A stretch of 12,570 nucleotides of DNA from Candidatus Hydrogenedentota bacterium (GCA_023145975.1 JAGLCZ010000675.1:1-12570), one strand, 5' to 3'; numbered from the stretch's first letter, positions 1 to 7,158 are shown. Program-made: numbers and translations. Notes: generated by a model from the sequence alone, not told the origin.

Positions 1-65
1 AAGTAGTCAATAGGGGTGCTGTCGGGAACGGTGTAGCGGGATATATACGTGGTATTTCTGCGGGT

Positions 66-85
66 AGTGTTCCACGTGGAACACT
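66..85. promoter_or_regulatory. parS: parS centromere-like site (ParB binding), perfect 20-bp palindrome
   Basis: The core TGTTCCACGTGGAACA (68-83) is one of the known bacterial parS forms (the Pseudomonas-type variant of TGTTTCACGTGAAACA). Here the dyad extends to a perfect 20 bp, AGTGTTCCACGTGGAACACT. It lies just past the rsmG stop codon, on the side where parA and parB are expected in the common rsmG-parA-parB order. ParB/Spo0J would load and spread from it to organise chromosome segregation. The site is seen in the sequence; its function is inferred from the motif and context, because no parB is in the window. Confidence 0.88.
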
Positions 86-89
86 TTTG

Positions 90-728
90 CTATTGTTGCC
101 GCGTGATGATGGAAAAATTTCCCCGTCGAAGTCCCGCGTGTGTCCATGAATCGTCTATATGTTCCACGTGGAACGTTTTTGGTATTGTCCAGCGTCCTGC
201 AGCGAACTGACATAGAAATGCGCCGTTCTTTGGTAGACGGCTCAGGATGCCGGATACGATTTTCTCAGGGCGTTCCACGGCGCGTGCTGTAATAATAGAT
301 GCGGTGATCTTATCAATCACATCCGGGAACGCACCATGGATGATTTCTGTATTGGAGAAATTTAAGTGGGTAACTACGCGATGGAGAAATCCAACCTTGC
401 GGGTGCTGCGTTCTACAAGCGTACAGGGGATATCCGGGAACAGGCATTTAAGGGGGATGATGGGAAAGCCGCCGCCGGAACCAATATCGAGGATGCTGCC
501 GCCGTCAGCGCAAAACTTCTTTACATAGGGTGCCAGACTCAGGGCATCTACAAGATGTGCGGTTTCGATAAGGGGGAGATCGCCTGCGGAAACAAGGCTC
601 AGCGAGTCGTTCCAACGCCGCAGGAAAATCGCGTATTGTTTGATAAGTGAGTATGCTTCAGTCGAAATAGATATTGAATCTTCGTTTTGTAGGAGCTCAA
701 ATGCTTGCAGGACAGTGCGGTCAGGCAT
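90..728 (-). CDS. rsmG: 16S rRNA (guanine-527-N7)-methyltransferase RsmG (GidB)
   Basis: RsmG uses S-adenosylmethionine to methylate N7 of G527 in 16S rRNA in the small-subunit 530 loop; loss of the enzyme is known to give low-level streptomycin resistance. The 212-residue length is normal. The class I methyltransferase glycine loop is clear (ILDIGSGGGFP, residues 79-89), followed by the acidic residue of the SAM ribose site (LVERSTRK, 104-111) and the family ITARAVERP stretch (146-154). The ATG at 728 has AAGGA 7 nt upstream and overlaps the previous gene's stop by 8 nt (ATGCCTGA), suggesting translational coupling. The C-terminal FHVEH at 186-190 comes from an embedded parS site. In many bacteria mnmG precedes rsmG; here the upstream partner is a glycosyltransferase unit. 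The family call is firm. Confidence 0.95.
   Translation of the reverse strand: MPDRTVLQAFELLQNEDSISISTEAYSLIKQYAIFLRRWNDSLSLVSAGDLPLIETAHLVDALSLAPYVKKFCADGGSILDIGSGGGFPIIPLKCLFPDIPCTLVERSTRKVGFLHRVVTHLNFSNTEIIHGAFPDVIDKITASIITARAVERPEKIVSGILSRLPKNGAFLCQFAAGRWTIPKTFHVEHIDDSWTHAGLRRGNFSIITRQQ
160..175. promoter_or_regulatory. parS: second parS site, inside the rsmG coding sequence
   Basis: TGTTCCACGTGGAACG matches the parS 16-mer at 15 of 16 positions, and the inner 14 bp (161-174) are a perfect palindrome. It lies in the 3' end of rsmG, where it encodes residues 185-190 (T-F-H-V-E-H). Its centre is 92 bp from that of the first site. A close pair of sites is usual near parAB loci and strengthens the parS reading of both. 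Confidence 0.85.
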
Positions 729-1257
729 GATGTTTTCCTTGTGTATTGCTGGGGGTGGGCGTTTCTTTCGGGGTTTGGGATGCGCCTTTTAGGGGTTTGG
801 GTGAAATGGTGGTGCAGTGGACATTTATCCAGATGCGCCAGTAGAGCAGCTGCCCGCGTATTCTGCCCGCAATACTATGTATAAAAGAGTGAAGGAGTTG
901 TAGGCGAATAGGAACCAGGTTGCCGCTGAGGTTATAGCAACAGGATTCAGATGCGCCGCTGAGAGCCGCCACGGTCTGTAGGCGACTGCTTTTGAACAGT
1001 ACAACGAACAGGTCCAGTGAATGGGTGCGGATTTCCTGCAGAAGGTGCCAGGATTGGCGTAGTGTTTTTGGGGACTGCGGTTCTGGTACGCACGGAATTT
1101 GCTTCGCCACATAGGCACTGATGGCTTCTTTAGGGAAACTTGGCGGTACAAATGCAATGATACGGGCATTGGGATAGCTTTGGTGTAGGTATTGCACCGC
1201 CTGTGTAAAATGGGGCGCGTAACTGTAGAGGATTCCAATGGTGGAAATGCTATTCAT
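721..1257 (-). CDS. conserved-looking hypothetical protein, possible degenerate glycosyltransferase-like Rossmann protein
   Basis: I do not recognise this 178-residue protein with certainty. The ATG at 1257 is chosen because it overlaps the preceding glycosyltransferase stop by 8 nt (ATGAATAG) and has AAGGA 10 nt upstream; the frame stays open 12 codons further upstream. The N-terminus (STIGILYS, 5-12; ARIIAFVPP, 31-39) and the strand LDLFVVLFKSS (81-91), followed by VAALSGASESCCYN (97-109), look like alternating strands and helices of half a Rossmann fold. They resemble the N-terminal half of heptosyltransferase-like (GT-B) proteins. Residues about 115-150 are hydrophobic with several Arg and Trp, which could be membrane-associated. 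The tail from about 152 is rich in Pro, Thr and Lys and probably disordered. No nucleotide-sugar-binding half follows, so it is unlikely to be a complete transferase. The overlaps on both sides suggest it is co-translated with both neighbours. A role in surface glycan assembly is only inference. Confidence 0.72.
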   Translation of the reverse strand: MNSISTIGILYSYAPHFTQAVQYLHQSYPNARIIAFVPPSFPKEAISAYVAKQIPCVPEPQSPKTLRQSWHLLQEIRTHSLDLFVVLFKSSRLQTVAALSGASESCCYNLSGNLVPIRLQLLHSFIHSIAGRIRGQLLYWRIWINVHCTTISPKPLKGASQTPKETPTPSNTQGKHHA

Positions 1258-2542
1258 GGGGCTGCATTCCTTTGTTTGTATGTGACTGTACAAGAATATC
1301 TTTTAGTAACGGGAGGTAATGTTTTTTTACAATATTTTTCCAGGTATATAAAGATAAAGCGCGTTTCCTTCCTGCTGCTCCCAGAGTTGCTCGCAAGGCT
1401 GAGTCCGTGAGCAGGGTGTCCAAAAAGTCAGCCAGTGCGACAGGGTCGCCCGGGGGGAAGAGGTATCCTGTCTCCCCGTGTACCACAATGTCGCGTAAGC
1501 CGCCAATGTGAGAAGCGCAAACGGGTAGTCCTGCTGCCATGGCCTCTACTGCCACCAATCCGAAGGGTTCCTGCCATATCGAGGGGACAACGCAAATATC
1601 CGCCGCTGCATAGTATTGTAATGCTTCTTTGTGAGAAAGCCAGCCCGTTGCCACAAAATTTCCTTTGGAAAGGCGGGGGTCGAAGTGGGTGGCGACCACT
1701 TGGAAATCATTCCGCTTTTTCTTCAGCAGCGTATTTGCTTCAAGCAGAACATCAAGACCTTTTAACGGGTCGTCTACCCGTCCTGCCATATAGATGGTTT
1801 TGGTGTGCGTTGCCGGTTTTTCCTGTTCTTGGATTGCCTGCGGGGTATCTATGCCGCCGGGAATCACAACGGCTTTATGTTGGTATTCTCCCAGCTCCAG
1901 CTTTAGAGTTTCATTGGATACAATAATACAGGTCATTGCATCCAGCGCTTTTCCGGCAGTTATGTAATACTCTTTTTGATAGGCTTCTGCTGCAAGATAA
2001 TCTTGTGCCCAGGCTTGTCGTTCATGGCTTTTAATTTCTGAGCGCAGATGGGTCAGGGCACATTGCCTACACTCCTGTGGATGGGAGAAATAATTGAAGG
2101 AGCAGGGGGCATTTTCTTTAAAGCGGTGTGCATTTCGTGCACATAATAATTCATGGGCATAGTAGCGGCTGATGAGGGGATAGTGTGCCAGTGCCAAAGC
2201 AACATGGGCTTTCAAAGCATATCCGTGGGTTAGGAAAACAGCGTTGGGTTTCCAGGCATCTACTGCATTTCTGATACGTGCTGTGATGGCGTGATGGTGC
2301 TTCGTGTTTTTGGGTATGGATATAAGTTCGACAGGGAAAGGCAGATCTGCGGGGCATACTTGCCCACGACCTGCGATGCCTTCAAACTGTACCACAAATA
2401 GCGTGAGGGGAATACCCTGTTCCGATAATTCTTTTGCCACATGGTACAGGTCTACATCGGCCCCGCCATTGGGCGGCCAGGCAAAAAGCAGATCCACCAG
2501 TGCGATGCGTGTCCCCTGTTGTATCGTTATCTCCGTCAGCAT
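1250..2542 (-). CDS. GT4-family (GT-B fold) glycosyltransferase
   Basis: This 430-residue retaining glycosyltransferase transfers a sugar from a nucleotide-sugar donor, probably at the cytoplasmic membrane during polysaccharide, lipopolysaccharide or glycolipid assembly. The N-terminal acceptor domain starts at about residue 12 (RIALVDLLF) and has the glycine-rich PPNGGADV loop (23-30). The donor domain shows the phosphate-binding pair R255 and K261 (GRVDDPLKG) and the GT4 signature EPFGLVAVEAMAAGLP (325-340), with the E-x7-E pair E325 and E333. A four-cysteine segment (C134, C147, C158, C161) within about 30 residues may hold a metal. No transmembrane helix is evident. The start ATG has only a weak GGAT ribosome-binding sequence, and a promoter-like pair lies just upstream. 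It is the first gene of a unit with the 178-residue protein and rsmG. The sugar and acceptor cannot be deduced. Confidence 0.93.
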   Translation of the reverse strand: MLTEITIQQGTRIALVDLLFAWPPNGGADVDLYHVAKELSEQGIPLTLFVVQFEGIAGRGQVCPADLPFPVELISIPKNTKHHHAITARIRNAVDAWKPNAVFLTHGYALKAHVALALAHYPLISRYYAHELLCARNAHRFKENAPCSFNYFSHPQECRQCALTHLRSEIKSHERQAWAQDYLAAEAYQKEYYITAGKALDAMTCIIVSNETLKLELGEYQHKAVVIPGGIDTPQAIQEQEKPATHTKTIYMAGRVDDPLKGLDVLLEANTLLKKKRNDFQVVATHFDPRLSKGNFVATGWLSHKEALQYYAAADICVVPSIWQEPFGLVAVEAMAAGLPVCASHIGGLRDIVVHGETGYLFPPGDPVALADFLDTLLTDSALRATLGAAGRKRALSLYTWKNIVKKHYLPLLKDILVQSHTNKGMQPHE

Positions 2543-2567
2543 TTATATATCCATAGTTATATAGCAT

Positions 2568-2595
2568 ACTATATGTATTGCGTAAAAGGTATCAA
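2568..2595 (-). promoter_or_regulatory. candidate sigma70 promoter for the glycosyltransferase-rsmG unit
   Basis: Read on the minus strand, TTGATA (2595-2590) is followed after 16 bp by TATAGT (2573-2568). Transcription would start about 20 nt before the glycosyltransferase ATG at 2542. The -10 overlaps a 6-bp inverted repeat, ATATAG-CATA-CTATAT (2559-2574), which could bind a regulator but may be chance in AT-rich DNA. The call rests on consensus matching only. Confidence 0.42.
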
Positions 2596-2670
2596 CTTAA
2601 TTGAGCTGAGCGCCTATTATCAGGTGAATCCAGTGTAGAAAGCAAATTGACTTCCTATTGTGCTTTGCTG

Positions 2671-2701
2671 CTGACGCTATTTTAGTGTATCATGCTATAA
2701 A
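2671..2701 (+). promoter_or_regulatory. candidate extended -10 promoter for the TPR gene
   Basis: TGCTATAAA (2693-2701) is an extended -10 element (TGnTATAAA). The only -35-like hexamer is a weak CTGACG at 2671-2676, 19 bp upstream of the -10. It would start transcription near 2708, about 85 nt before the TPR start at 2792, and could also serve the large gene downstream. The rest of the 249-bp gap between the divergent genes (2543-2791) holds no other gene that I can support. Confidence 0.4.
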
Positions 2702-2718
2702 AGTACACGGGAGTACAC
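2702..2718 (+). repeat. tandem 7-bp direct repeat AGTACAC with 10-bp period
   Basis: AGTACAC occurs at 2702-2708 and again at 2712-2718, exactly 10 bp apart, so both copies face the same side of the helix. The pair covers the predicted transcription start just downstream of the candidate -10. That would suit a tandem-site repressor, but two 7-bp copies are thin evidence. Confidence 0.4.
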
Positions 2719-2791
2719 TGTGGCAGTGGTATTCCGTTCGGCATTTCGGGTTATCCTCGCAATGGCAGCGCGGATTAAAGATGGAGGGGCT

Positions 2792-3265
2792 ATGGCAGGT
2801 TATTTTATTGTTCACAGCGGGCGATGTGCAAAAGATATTATGTGTCTTTTGAAGGAATTTCTTAGTGGAAAGCATTCATTATGGGATCTTTTCAGAAATG
2901 GTATTTCCTGTATTTCAGATCGATGGCACGAGTATAGGGAACCGCCTTTGACCGGGCATCGTAAAGATGCGATGCGACTGGTGAATGACGGTGTAAAATT
3001 ATATAATGCCAAAAAGTATGAGGAAGCCGTAAAAGTGTTTAAGGAGGCGACTGAATGCGATGCCTCTTATGCCCGTGCGTATGTGTATCTTGGTAACACG
3101 TTATATAAACGTTTCGAACATGGTGAGGCACTTAATGCGTGGGAGCGTGCTATTTCAGTCGATCCTTTGTCCAAGGCTGCTGGAAAGGCGCGTGCGAAAG
3201 TAGATCATGTGAAATCTCAAAATCAGATGGCAATACGAGATCTTCATGAAGGACTTAAAAAGTAA
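2792..3265 (+). CDS. small tetratricopeptide-repeat (TPR) protein
   Basis: From the ATG at 2792 the product is 157 residues. This start is preferred over in-frame starts at 2720 and 2762 because GGAGGGG (2783-2789) lies just before it, although the spacing is short. Two TPR units are visible at about residues 58-91 (AVKVFKEATECDASYARAY) and 92-125 (YLGNTLYKRFEHGEALNAW, then ISVDP), followed by a basic capping helix. The first 57 residues have four Cys/Trp-containing turns but no signal peptide or clear domain, so the protein is probably cytoplasmic. TPRs bind protein partners; none can be named. It is 63 nt upstream of the giant secreted-protein gene on the same strand, so a role in that protein's assembly or export is possible but unproven. 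Confidence 0.8.
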   Translation: MAGYFIVHSGRCAKDIMCLLKEFLSGKHSLWDLFRNGISCISDRWHEYREPPLTGHRKDAMRLVNDGVKLYNAKKYEEAVKVFKEATECDASYARAYVYLGNTLYKRFEHGEALNAWERAISVDPLSKAAGKARAKVDHVKSQNQMAIRDLHEGLKK

Positions 3266-3281
3266 TCCGTATATTTTGGAA

Positions 3282-3306
3282 ACTGCTGTGTATGCGCGAC
3301 AGCAGT
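3282..3306 (+). other. perfect 8-bp hairpin between the TPR and giant-protein genes
   Basis: ACTGCTGT (3282-3289) and ACAGCAGT (3299-3306) pair perfectly around a 9-nt loop. The hairpin ends 12 nt before the GGAGG ribosome-binding site of the next gene. No T-run follows, so it is not a standard intrinsic terminator. A stabilising or RNA-processing element, or control of the downstream ribosome-binding site, are alternatives. Confidence 0.45.
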
Positions 3307-3328
3307 CCGGTTGTTACTGGAGGAGATT

Positions 3329-6300
3329 TTGAGAACTATTAGCTCTGTGTTTGCTGTATTTTTTCTGGTGTTTGTCTTTACTTCTATGTGCAGCAGCGGC
3401 GCACCCGTGTCGATGCCTGATGGTGCGCTGGAAGCTGCGGTTGAAGCCAGGATAGGCGATAACACCATCCCGGGTACTGTGGATAGTGACTGGTTATCCG
3501 GTCAGGACGGTGCCGCCGGGCCTTATACGGGAGATGCAGGGGGGCTTACTGTTTTGGGACTGGAAGGCGATACCTTGTTTACTGTAAGCGGGGTGTGCGA
3601 TTTGACGGGACTGGAGCATGCGCATCATCTTACTGTACTGTTTTTGAGGGAATCGCCGCTTCATAGTCTTGCCCCCATAATTCATCTGACGTCGCTAACT
3701 ACCCTTGCCTTCAATGCTTGTGGATTGAAGGAGAGGCACTTCCAGGAACTTCTGGAAGCAGATTTTTCGCTTGATTCCTTTGCTCTTGTCAATACTTCCG
3801 ATTCTATGGAATTACAGAATCAGATTCGTAATGAGCAGGTTGTAGCGTTGGTGAAAGCCCATCCATTTTTAAAGCGTTTGGGATTGGTAAATCTGGGGCT
3901 GGTATTGGATATTGCATCGTTGTCCGGTACTCCTTCCCTTGCTGATCCTCCCTGCCGAAAAGAACTGTATATTTCCGGGAACGAGATAGAATCTTTCAGT
4001 GAATTATCATTATTTTATGATGCAGTACTTTTGGAGCTGGCCTCCTGTGGTATTACAGATATGCAGCTGGCGCAGGCGGACTGGTCACGTTTTGTATGTC
4101 TTTCCAAGACGTTGAATCTATCCCATAACGAGATCACCGTGATTGAACCGTTACTGGGTCTGATTCGTGCACGTTTTTCTCCTGAACATGCGGATAGCCC
4201 TTCTGTAACGCTTGATCTACGGGGAAACAGACTTAATGAGGTGTCCATCCTGAAACATATTCCTGCACTTAGAGAGGCAGGATATGACGTGCTGTTTGAT
4301 ATGGAACTTGCTCTTACCGTTGAAGGGAGTGGTGAGTTGTCAGCCGGGGCGGGAAGCACCTGGCATTCTTTAGGTGCTTCTGTTTTTCGTCGAACCTCTC
4401 CCCGTCCCGATAGCGGACAGGGCTTTGTGGGTTGGCAAGGGGATATTGTAAGCGATGGATACGCTGTAACGGTGGAGATGGACAAGCACAGGGATTTGGC
4501 TGCAGTATTTTCAGAGACGCCTGCACCGGGAAGAGTATTTTACAGACTGAGTATTGTTTCTTCAGGATTGGGCAGCGGCAGTATCCTTCCCGGTTCCGGT
4601 GAACGTCTGTACCGTGATGGCGACACCATTGAGTTGTCGGCTACCCCTGCTGCAGGAAGTTATTTCGGTGGGTGGAAAATAGATGCATCTTGTAACGCAG
4701 TTATGCACAGTAACAGGAAGTCCTATTGGTACAAACCCGCTTTAGCAGTGGAAATGAACTGTGATGTGAATGTTGCTGCGCATTTTGAAACTGCTGGACA
4801 TATATTAAATCTTAGCCTTTCCGGTGAAGGGTCCTTGTCCTTGTTACCGGGAAGGTATCCTTTTGTTCACGGGGCAGTGATTGAGTTGCAGGTGTTTCCT
4901 GTACCGGGGTGGCGACTGCAGCATTGGGAAGATGGGCAGGGGCATATTTTATATGCTCCCGAAGGGGATGACGATCCGACGTATCATGTTACCCTTGCCG
5001 AAGATCAGAGCGTGTGCGCTATTTTTGAGAAAGCGGTGCGTTCTTTGACCATTTATAGTGACGAGGCACTGGGTGCTTTTGGCAGTACTGTGCCGGCAGG
5101 AGGTACAGCAGGTCAACAGTATTTCTATTCGTATGGGGATATGGCGAAAATAACTGCTTTTCCCGGCAGCAGGGATAGTGCTTTTGCAGGGTGGTCCGGG
5201 GAGGTGAGTGATGATGTAGTTCCTGATTTGCTGCTTACGCCAGAATTGGTATTGCCCATGACGAAAGATCGAAAGATTACGGCAGCATTTGTTCCTGCAG
5301 AGACCTGGTTGGTGGTGGATGCAGCATTGGATGGAATTCCCTGGGATGCAGAGGAAGCTTTAATGTCTCCTGCTCCCGGTACCTATGGCTTTGTCCGTGA
5401 TTCTGATAATCGGGTTGTACTTCACGCACCCTTGCTTCCTGATTCTGCACCGGCTTTTACAGGATGGTTTGGCGATTTGCAGGGGAACAGCCGTTCTTCT
5501 GATTTTACAGAAATAGTGACAATGGATCGCGATAGGGAAATTACGGCGGCTTTTCAGACACAAAACGTCTATAAATTAACCGTAACGCAAAGGGGAGCGG
5601 GTAGTGTAACGCCTGCGCCCGGTGTTTATTCCATGGTTCCCGGGCGACAATTGATATTTCATGCATTGCCCAGGGGGACAGAATGTTTTGGTGGGTGGCG
5701 GGTTCGATATCAGGACGGAACGGATCGTGCATTGATTACTCCGGAGTTCCCCCTGGAAATTACAGGGGATATTGAGGTGACTGCCCATTTTGGAATACCC
5801 CGTTATACGATATGGATTGGAGCGATGCAGGAAGGCGGTCTGTTGACCCCGCCCGCCGGTGTTTATCGTGTCCCGGAGCAGACGGTCCTGGATCTAAATG
5901 CGACCCCCCCCGCAGATAGTATATTTTACCATTGGTTAATTGGAGATAATACGGTAATTTCCCGCGATCCGCTTGTTCGGGTAACTGTTGAAGAGGACAG
6001 TGCCTTTAATGCCGTATTTTGGGATCCCGGTTATCGTGTGCAGACACAAATCTGTGGAACAGGTTCCGGTAGCGTGGCAGTACTGCCGGATATGGCGGGT
6101 GAACATCCTGCATCTTCAGTAGTTGAATTCTGTGCCCGTCCTGATAGCGATTCTGTATTTGTGTGTTGGGAGGGGGTACCTGAAGGTATTGATGTGACCA
6201 CGCCGACCCTGAAAATAACCCTGCAGCAAGATATTATCATAGCGGCTGTGTTTGCTAAAATGGATTATCACATGACCGTGCTTGTTGATGGATTGCCGGA

Positions 6301-7030
6301 CGGTATACCCGCGAAGATAACGCCTTCCCCCGGTATTCACGGATATCTGGAAGGGGACGAAGTGATGATTTTTGCGGCACCTCCTCCAGGCAGCGGTTTG
6401 GCATTTGCCGGGTGGGAAGAAGCGGAGAGTCTCGACATAAATTCCGGAACGACGCTTCTGATGGATCAGGATAGAGTGGTTACGGCACGGTTTGTTCCGG
6501 CAGCTTCTATTGACAGTGTAGAAGTAACGGTTCTCCCTTCTGAAGGGGATGGGGAGGGGATTTTGCACCCGCTTATTCCCGGTGTTTATCATTTTTCCCG
6601 GGGAGCCGCATTGATATTTTCCTGTGATTTGCAGAACGACAGTTATTTTGGCGGATTTACAGGTACAGTCGTCGGGAAAATAAATTACCATGAATTACCC
6701 GTTGTATTAGAAAAAGATACCACCGTGGGCGCACGTTTTACACGAACAGGTACCTTATTGACTTTGGGCTTAAACGGTGAAGAGGGCGGAAGAATATCGT
6801 TTCCAATGGGAACGTACCGTTTAAGCTATGACTTGGACATTGAGCTTACAGCGACTCGCACCAATACGCAGTGGGTATTTCGCGGGTGGTATGATGCACA
6901 GGGAAAACAGATTTTGCCGTATGGTCAATACCGGTTTCGGACATCATCGGAAAGCCCGGAAAGGACAGTTATCGCCTTGTTTCACAGGTATAATGAAACG
7001 ATGCCAATGGAATATTGCTGGCTGCGATAG
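3329..7030 (+). CDS. giant exported protein: internalin-like LRR head plus eleven InlB-B-type repeats
   Basis: The product has 1233 residues. The TTG at 3329 is chosen because GGAGG (3319-3323) is 5 nt upstream and the resulting N-terminus (MRTISSVFAVFFLVFVFTSM, then CSSGA) is a good signal peptide. C21 does not sit in a convincing lipobox. Residues 29-42 (MPDGALEAAVEARI) resemble the cap of internalin-like LRR proteins. Degenerate leucine-rich repeats run to about 320, for example DLTGLEHAHHLTVLFL, TLNLSHNEI and TLDLRGNRL. Residues 323-1219 are eleven units of about 75-85 residues of the divergent InlB B-repeat type. Each has a Phe-x-Gly-Trp-like core and ends in (T/V)AAF or similar. The C-terminus (to WLR) shows no LPXTG, PEP-CTERM or type IX sorting signal. 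It is probably a secreted or surface binding/adhesion protein. The ligand is unknown, and no catalytic domain is seen. Confidence 0.9.
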   Translation: MRTISSVFAVFFLVFVFTSMCSSGAPVSMPDGALEAAVEARIGDNTIPGTVDSDWLSGQDGAAGPYTGDAGGLTVLGLEGDTLFTVSGVCDLTGLEHAHHLTVLFLRESPLHSLAPIIHLTSLTTLAFNACGLKERHFQELLEADFSLDSFALVNTSDSMELQNQIRNEQVVALVKAHPFLKRLGLVNLGLVLDIASLSGTPSLADPPCRKELYISGNEIESFSELSLFYDAVLLELASCGITDMQLAQADWSRFVCLSKTLNLSHNEITVIEPLLGLIRARFSPEHADSPSVTLDLRGNRLNEVSILKHIPALREAGYDVLFDMELALTVEGSGELSAGAGSTWHSLGASVFRRTSPRPDSGQGFVGWQGDIVSDGYAVTVEMDKHRDLAAVFSETPAPGRVFYRLSIVSSGLGSGSILPGSGERLYRDGDTIELSATPAAGSYFGGWKIDASCNAVMHSNRKSYWYKPALAVEMNCDVNVAAHFETAGHILNLSLSGEGSLSLLPGRYPFVHGAVIELQVFPVPGWRLQHWEDGQGHILYAPEGDDDPTYHVTLAEDQSVCAIFEKAVRSLTIYSDEALGAFGSTVPAGGTAGQQYFYSYGDMAKITAFPGSRDSAFAGWSGEVSDDVVPDLLLTPELVLPMTKDRKITAAFVPAETWLVVDAALDGIPWDAEEALMSPAPGTYGFVRDSDNRVVLHAPLLPDSAPAFTGWFGDLQGNSRSSDFTEIVTMDRDREITAAFQTQNVYKLTVTQRGAGSVTPAPGVYSMVPGRQLIFHALPRGTECFGGWRVRYQDGTDRALITPEFPLEITGDIEVTAHFGIPRYTIWIGAMQEGGLLTPPAGVYRVPEQTVLDLNATPPADSIFYHWLIGDNTVISRDPLVRVTVEEDSAFNAVFWDPGYRVQTQICGTGSGSVAVLPDMAGEHPASSVVEFCARPDSDSVFVCWEGVPEGIDVTTPTLKITLQQDIIIAAVFAKMDYHMTVLVDGLPDGIPAKITPSPGIHGYLEGDEVMIFAAPPPGSGLAFAGWEEAESLDINSGTTLLMDQDRVVTARFVPAASIDSVEVTVLPSEGDGEGILHPLIPGVYHFSRGAALIFSCDLQNDSYFGGFTGTVVGKINYHELPVVLEKDTTVGARFTRTGTLLTLGLNGEEGGRISFPMGTYRLSYDLDIELTATRTNTQWVFRGWYDAQGKQILPYGQYRFRTSSESPERTVIALFHRYNETMPMEYCWLR
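4295..6985 (+). repeat. eleven divergent InlB-B-type protein repeats
   Basis: Approximate repeat limits in residues of the 1233-residue protein are 323-396, 404-487, 491-568, 571-655, 659-743, 747-822, 825-898, 901-976, 979-1056, 1064-1138 and 1141-1219. The aromatic-Gly-Trp core appears in order as FVGW, FGGW, LQHW, FAGW, FTGW, FGGW, FYHW, FVCW, FAGW, FGGF and FRGW. Several units also share a PxPGxY turn (SPAPGTYGF, TPAPGVYSM, TPPAGVYRV, TPSPGIHGY). Repeat units differ strongly in sequence, so this is old duplication and not recent tandem expansion. Confidence 0.85.
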
Positions 7031-7033
7031 GAT

Positions 7034-7062
7034 TTGCAGTGAAGTGCGATGGCATTTATGTT
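7034..7062 (+). promoter_or_regulatory. weak promoter candidate before the CoA-transferase gene
   Basis: TTGCAG (7034-7039) is followed by a 17-bp spacer and TATGTT (7057-7062), just after the stop of the giant gene. It could give the CoA-transferase and lipase genes their own transcript. The -10 is poor, and read-through from upstream is equally possible. Confidence 0.25.
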
Positions 7063-7158
7063 ATATTGGAAGATAGGAAAGAAAGTGTTTTTTGTTCTTG
7101 TTTGCACGGCTTGAAAAATTATTCAGGGTACGCCAAAAGTTTGACAGGGAAATCCGCC

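Noticed and set aside
7..213. 68-residue open frame on the minus strand covering both parS sites
   Set aside because: It overlaps the end of rsmG in another frame, and its FHVEH comes from a parS palindrome. It has no recognisable ribosome-binding site or protein features.
271..286. CGTTCCACGGCGCG as a third parS
   Set aside because: Only the left half matches, with no palindrome, inside conserved rsmG codons.
825..1238. 137-residue open frame on the minus strand
   Set aside because: It lies wholly inside the 178-residue gene in another frame. The chosen frame has matching 8-nt overlaps with both neighbours and a ribosome-binding site.
6116..6691. 191-residue antisense open frame
   Set aside because: It is antisense to the well-supported repeat region of the giant exported protein and has a low-complexity His/Arg/Asn composition typical of a shadow frame.
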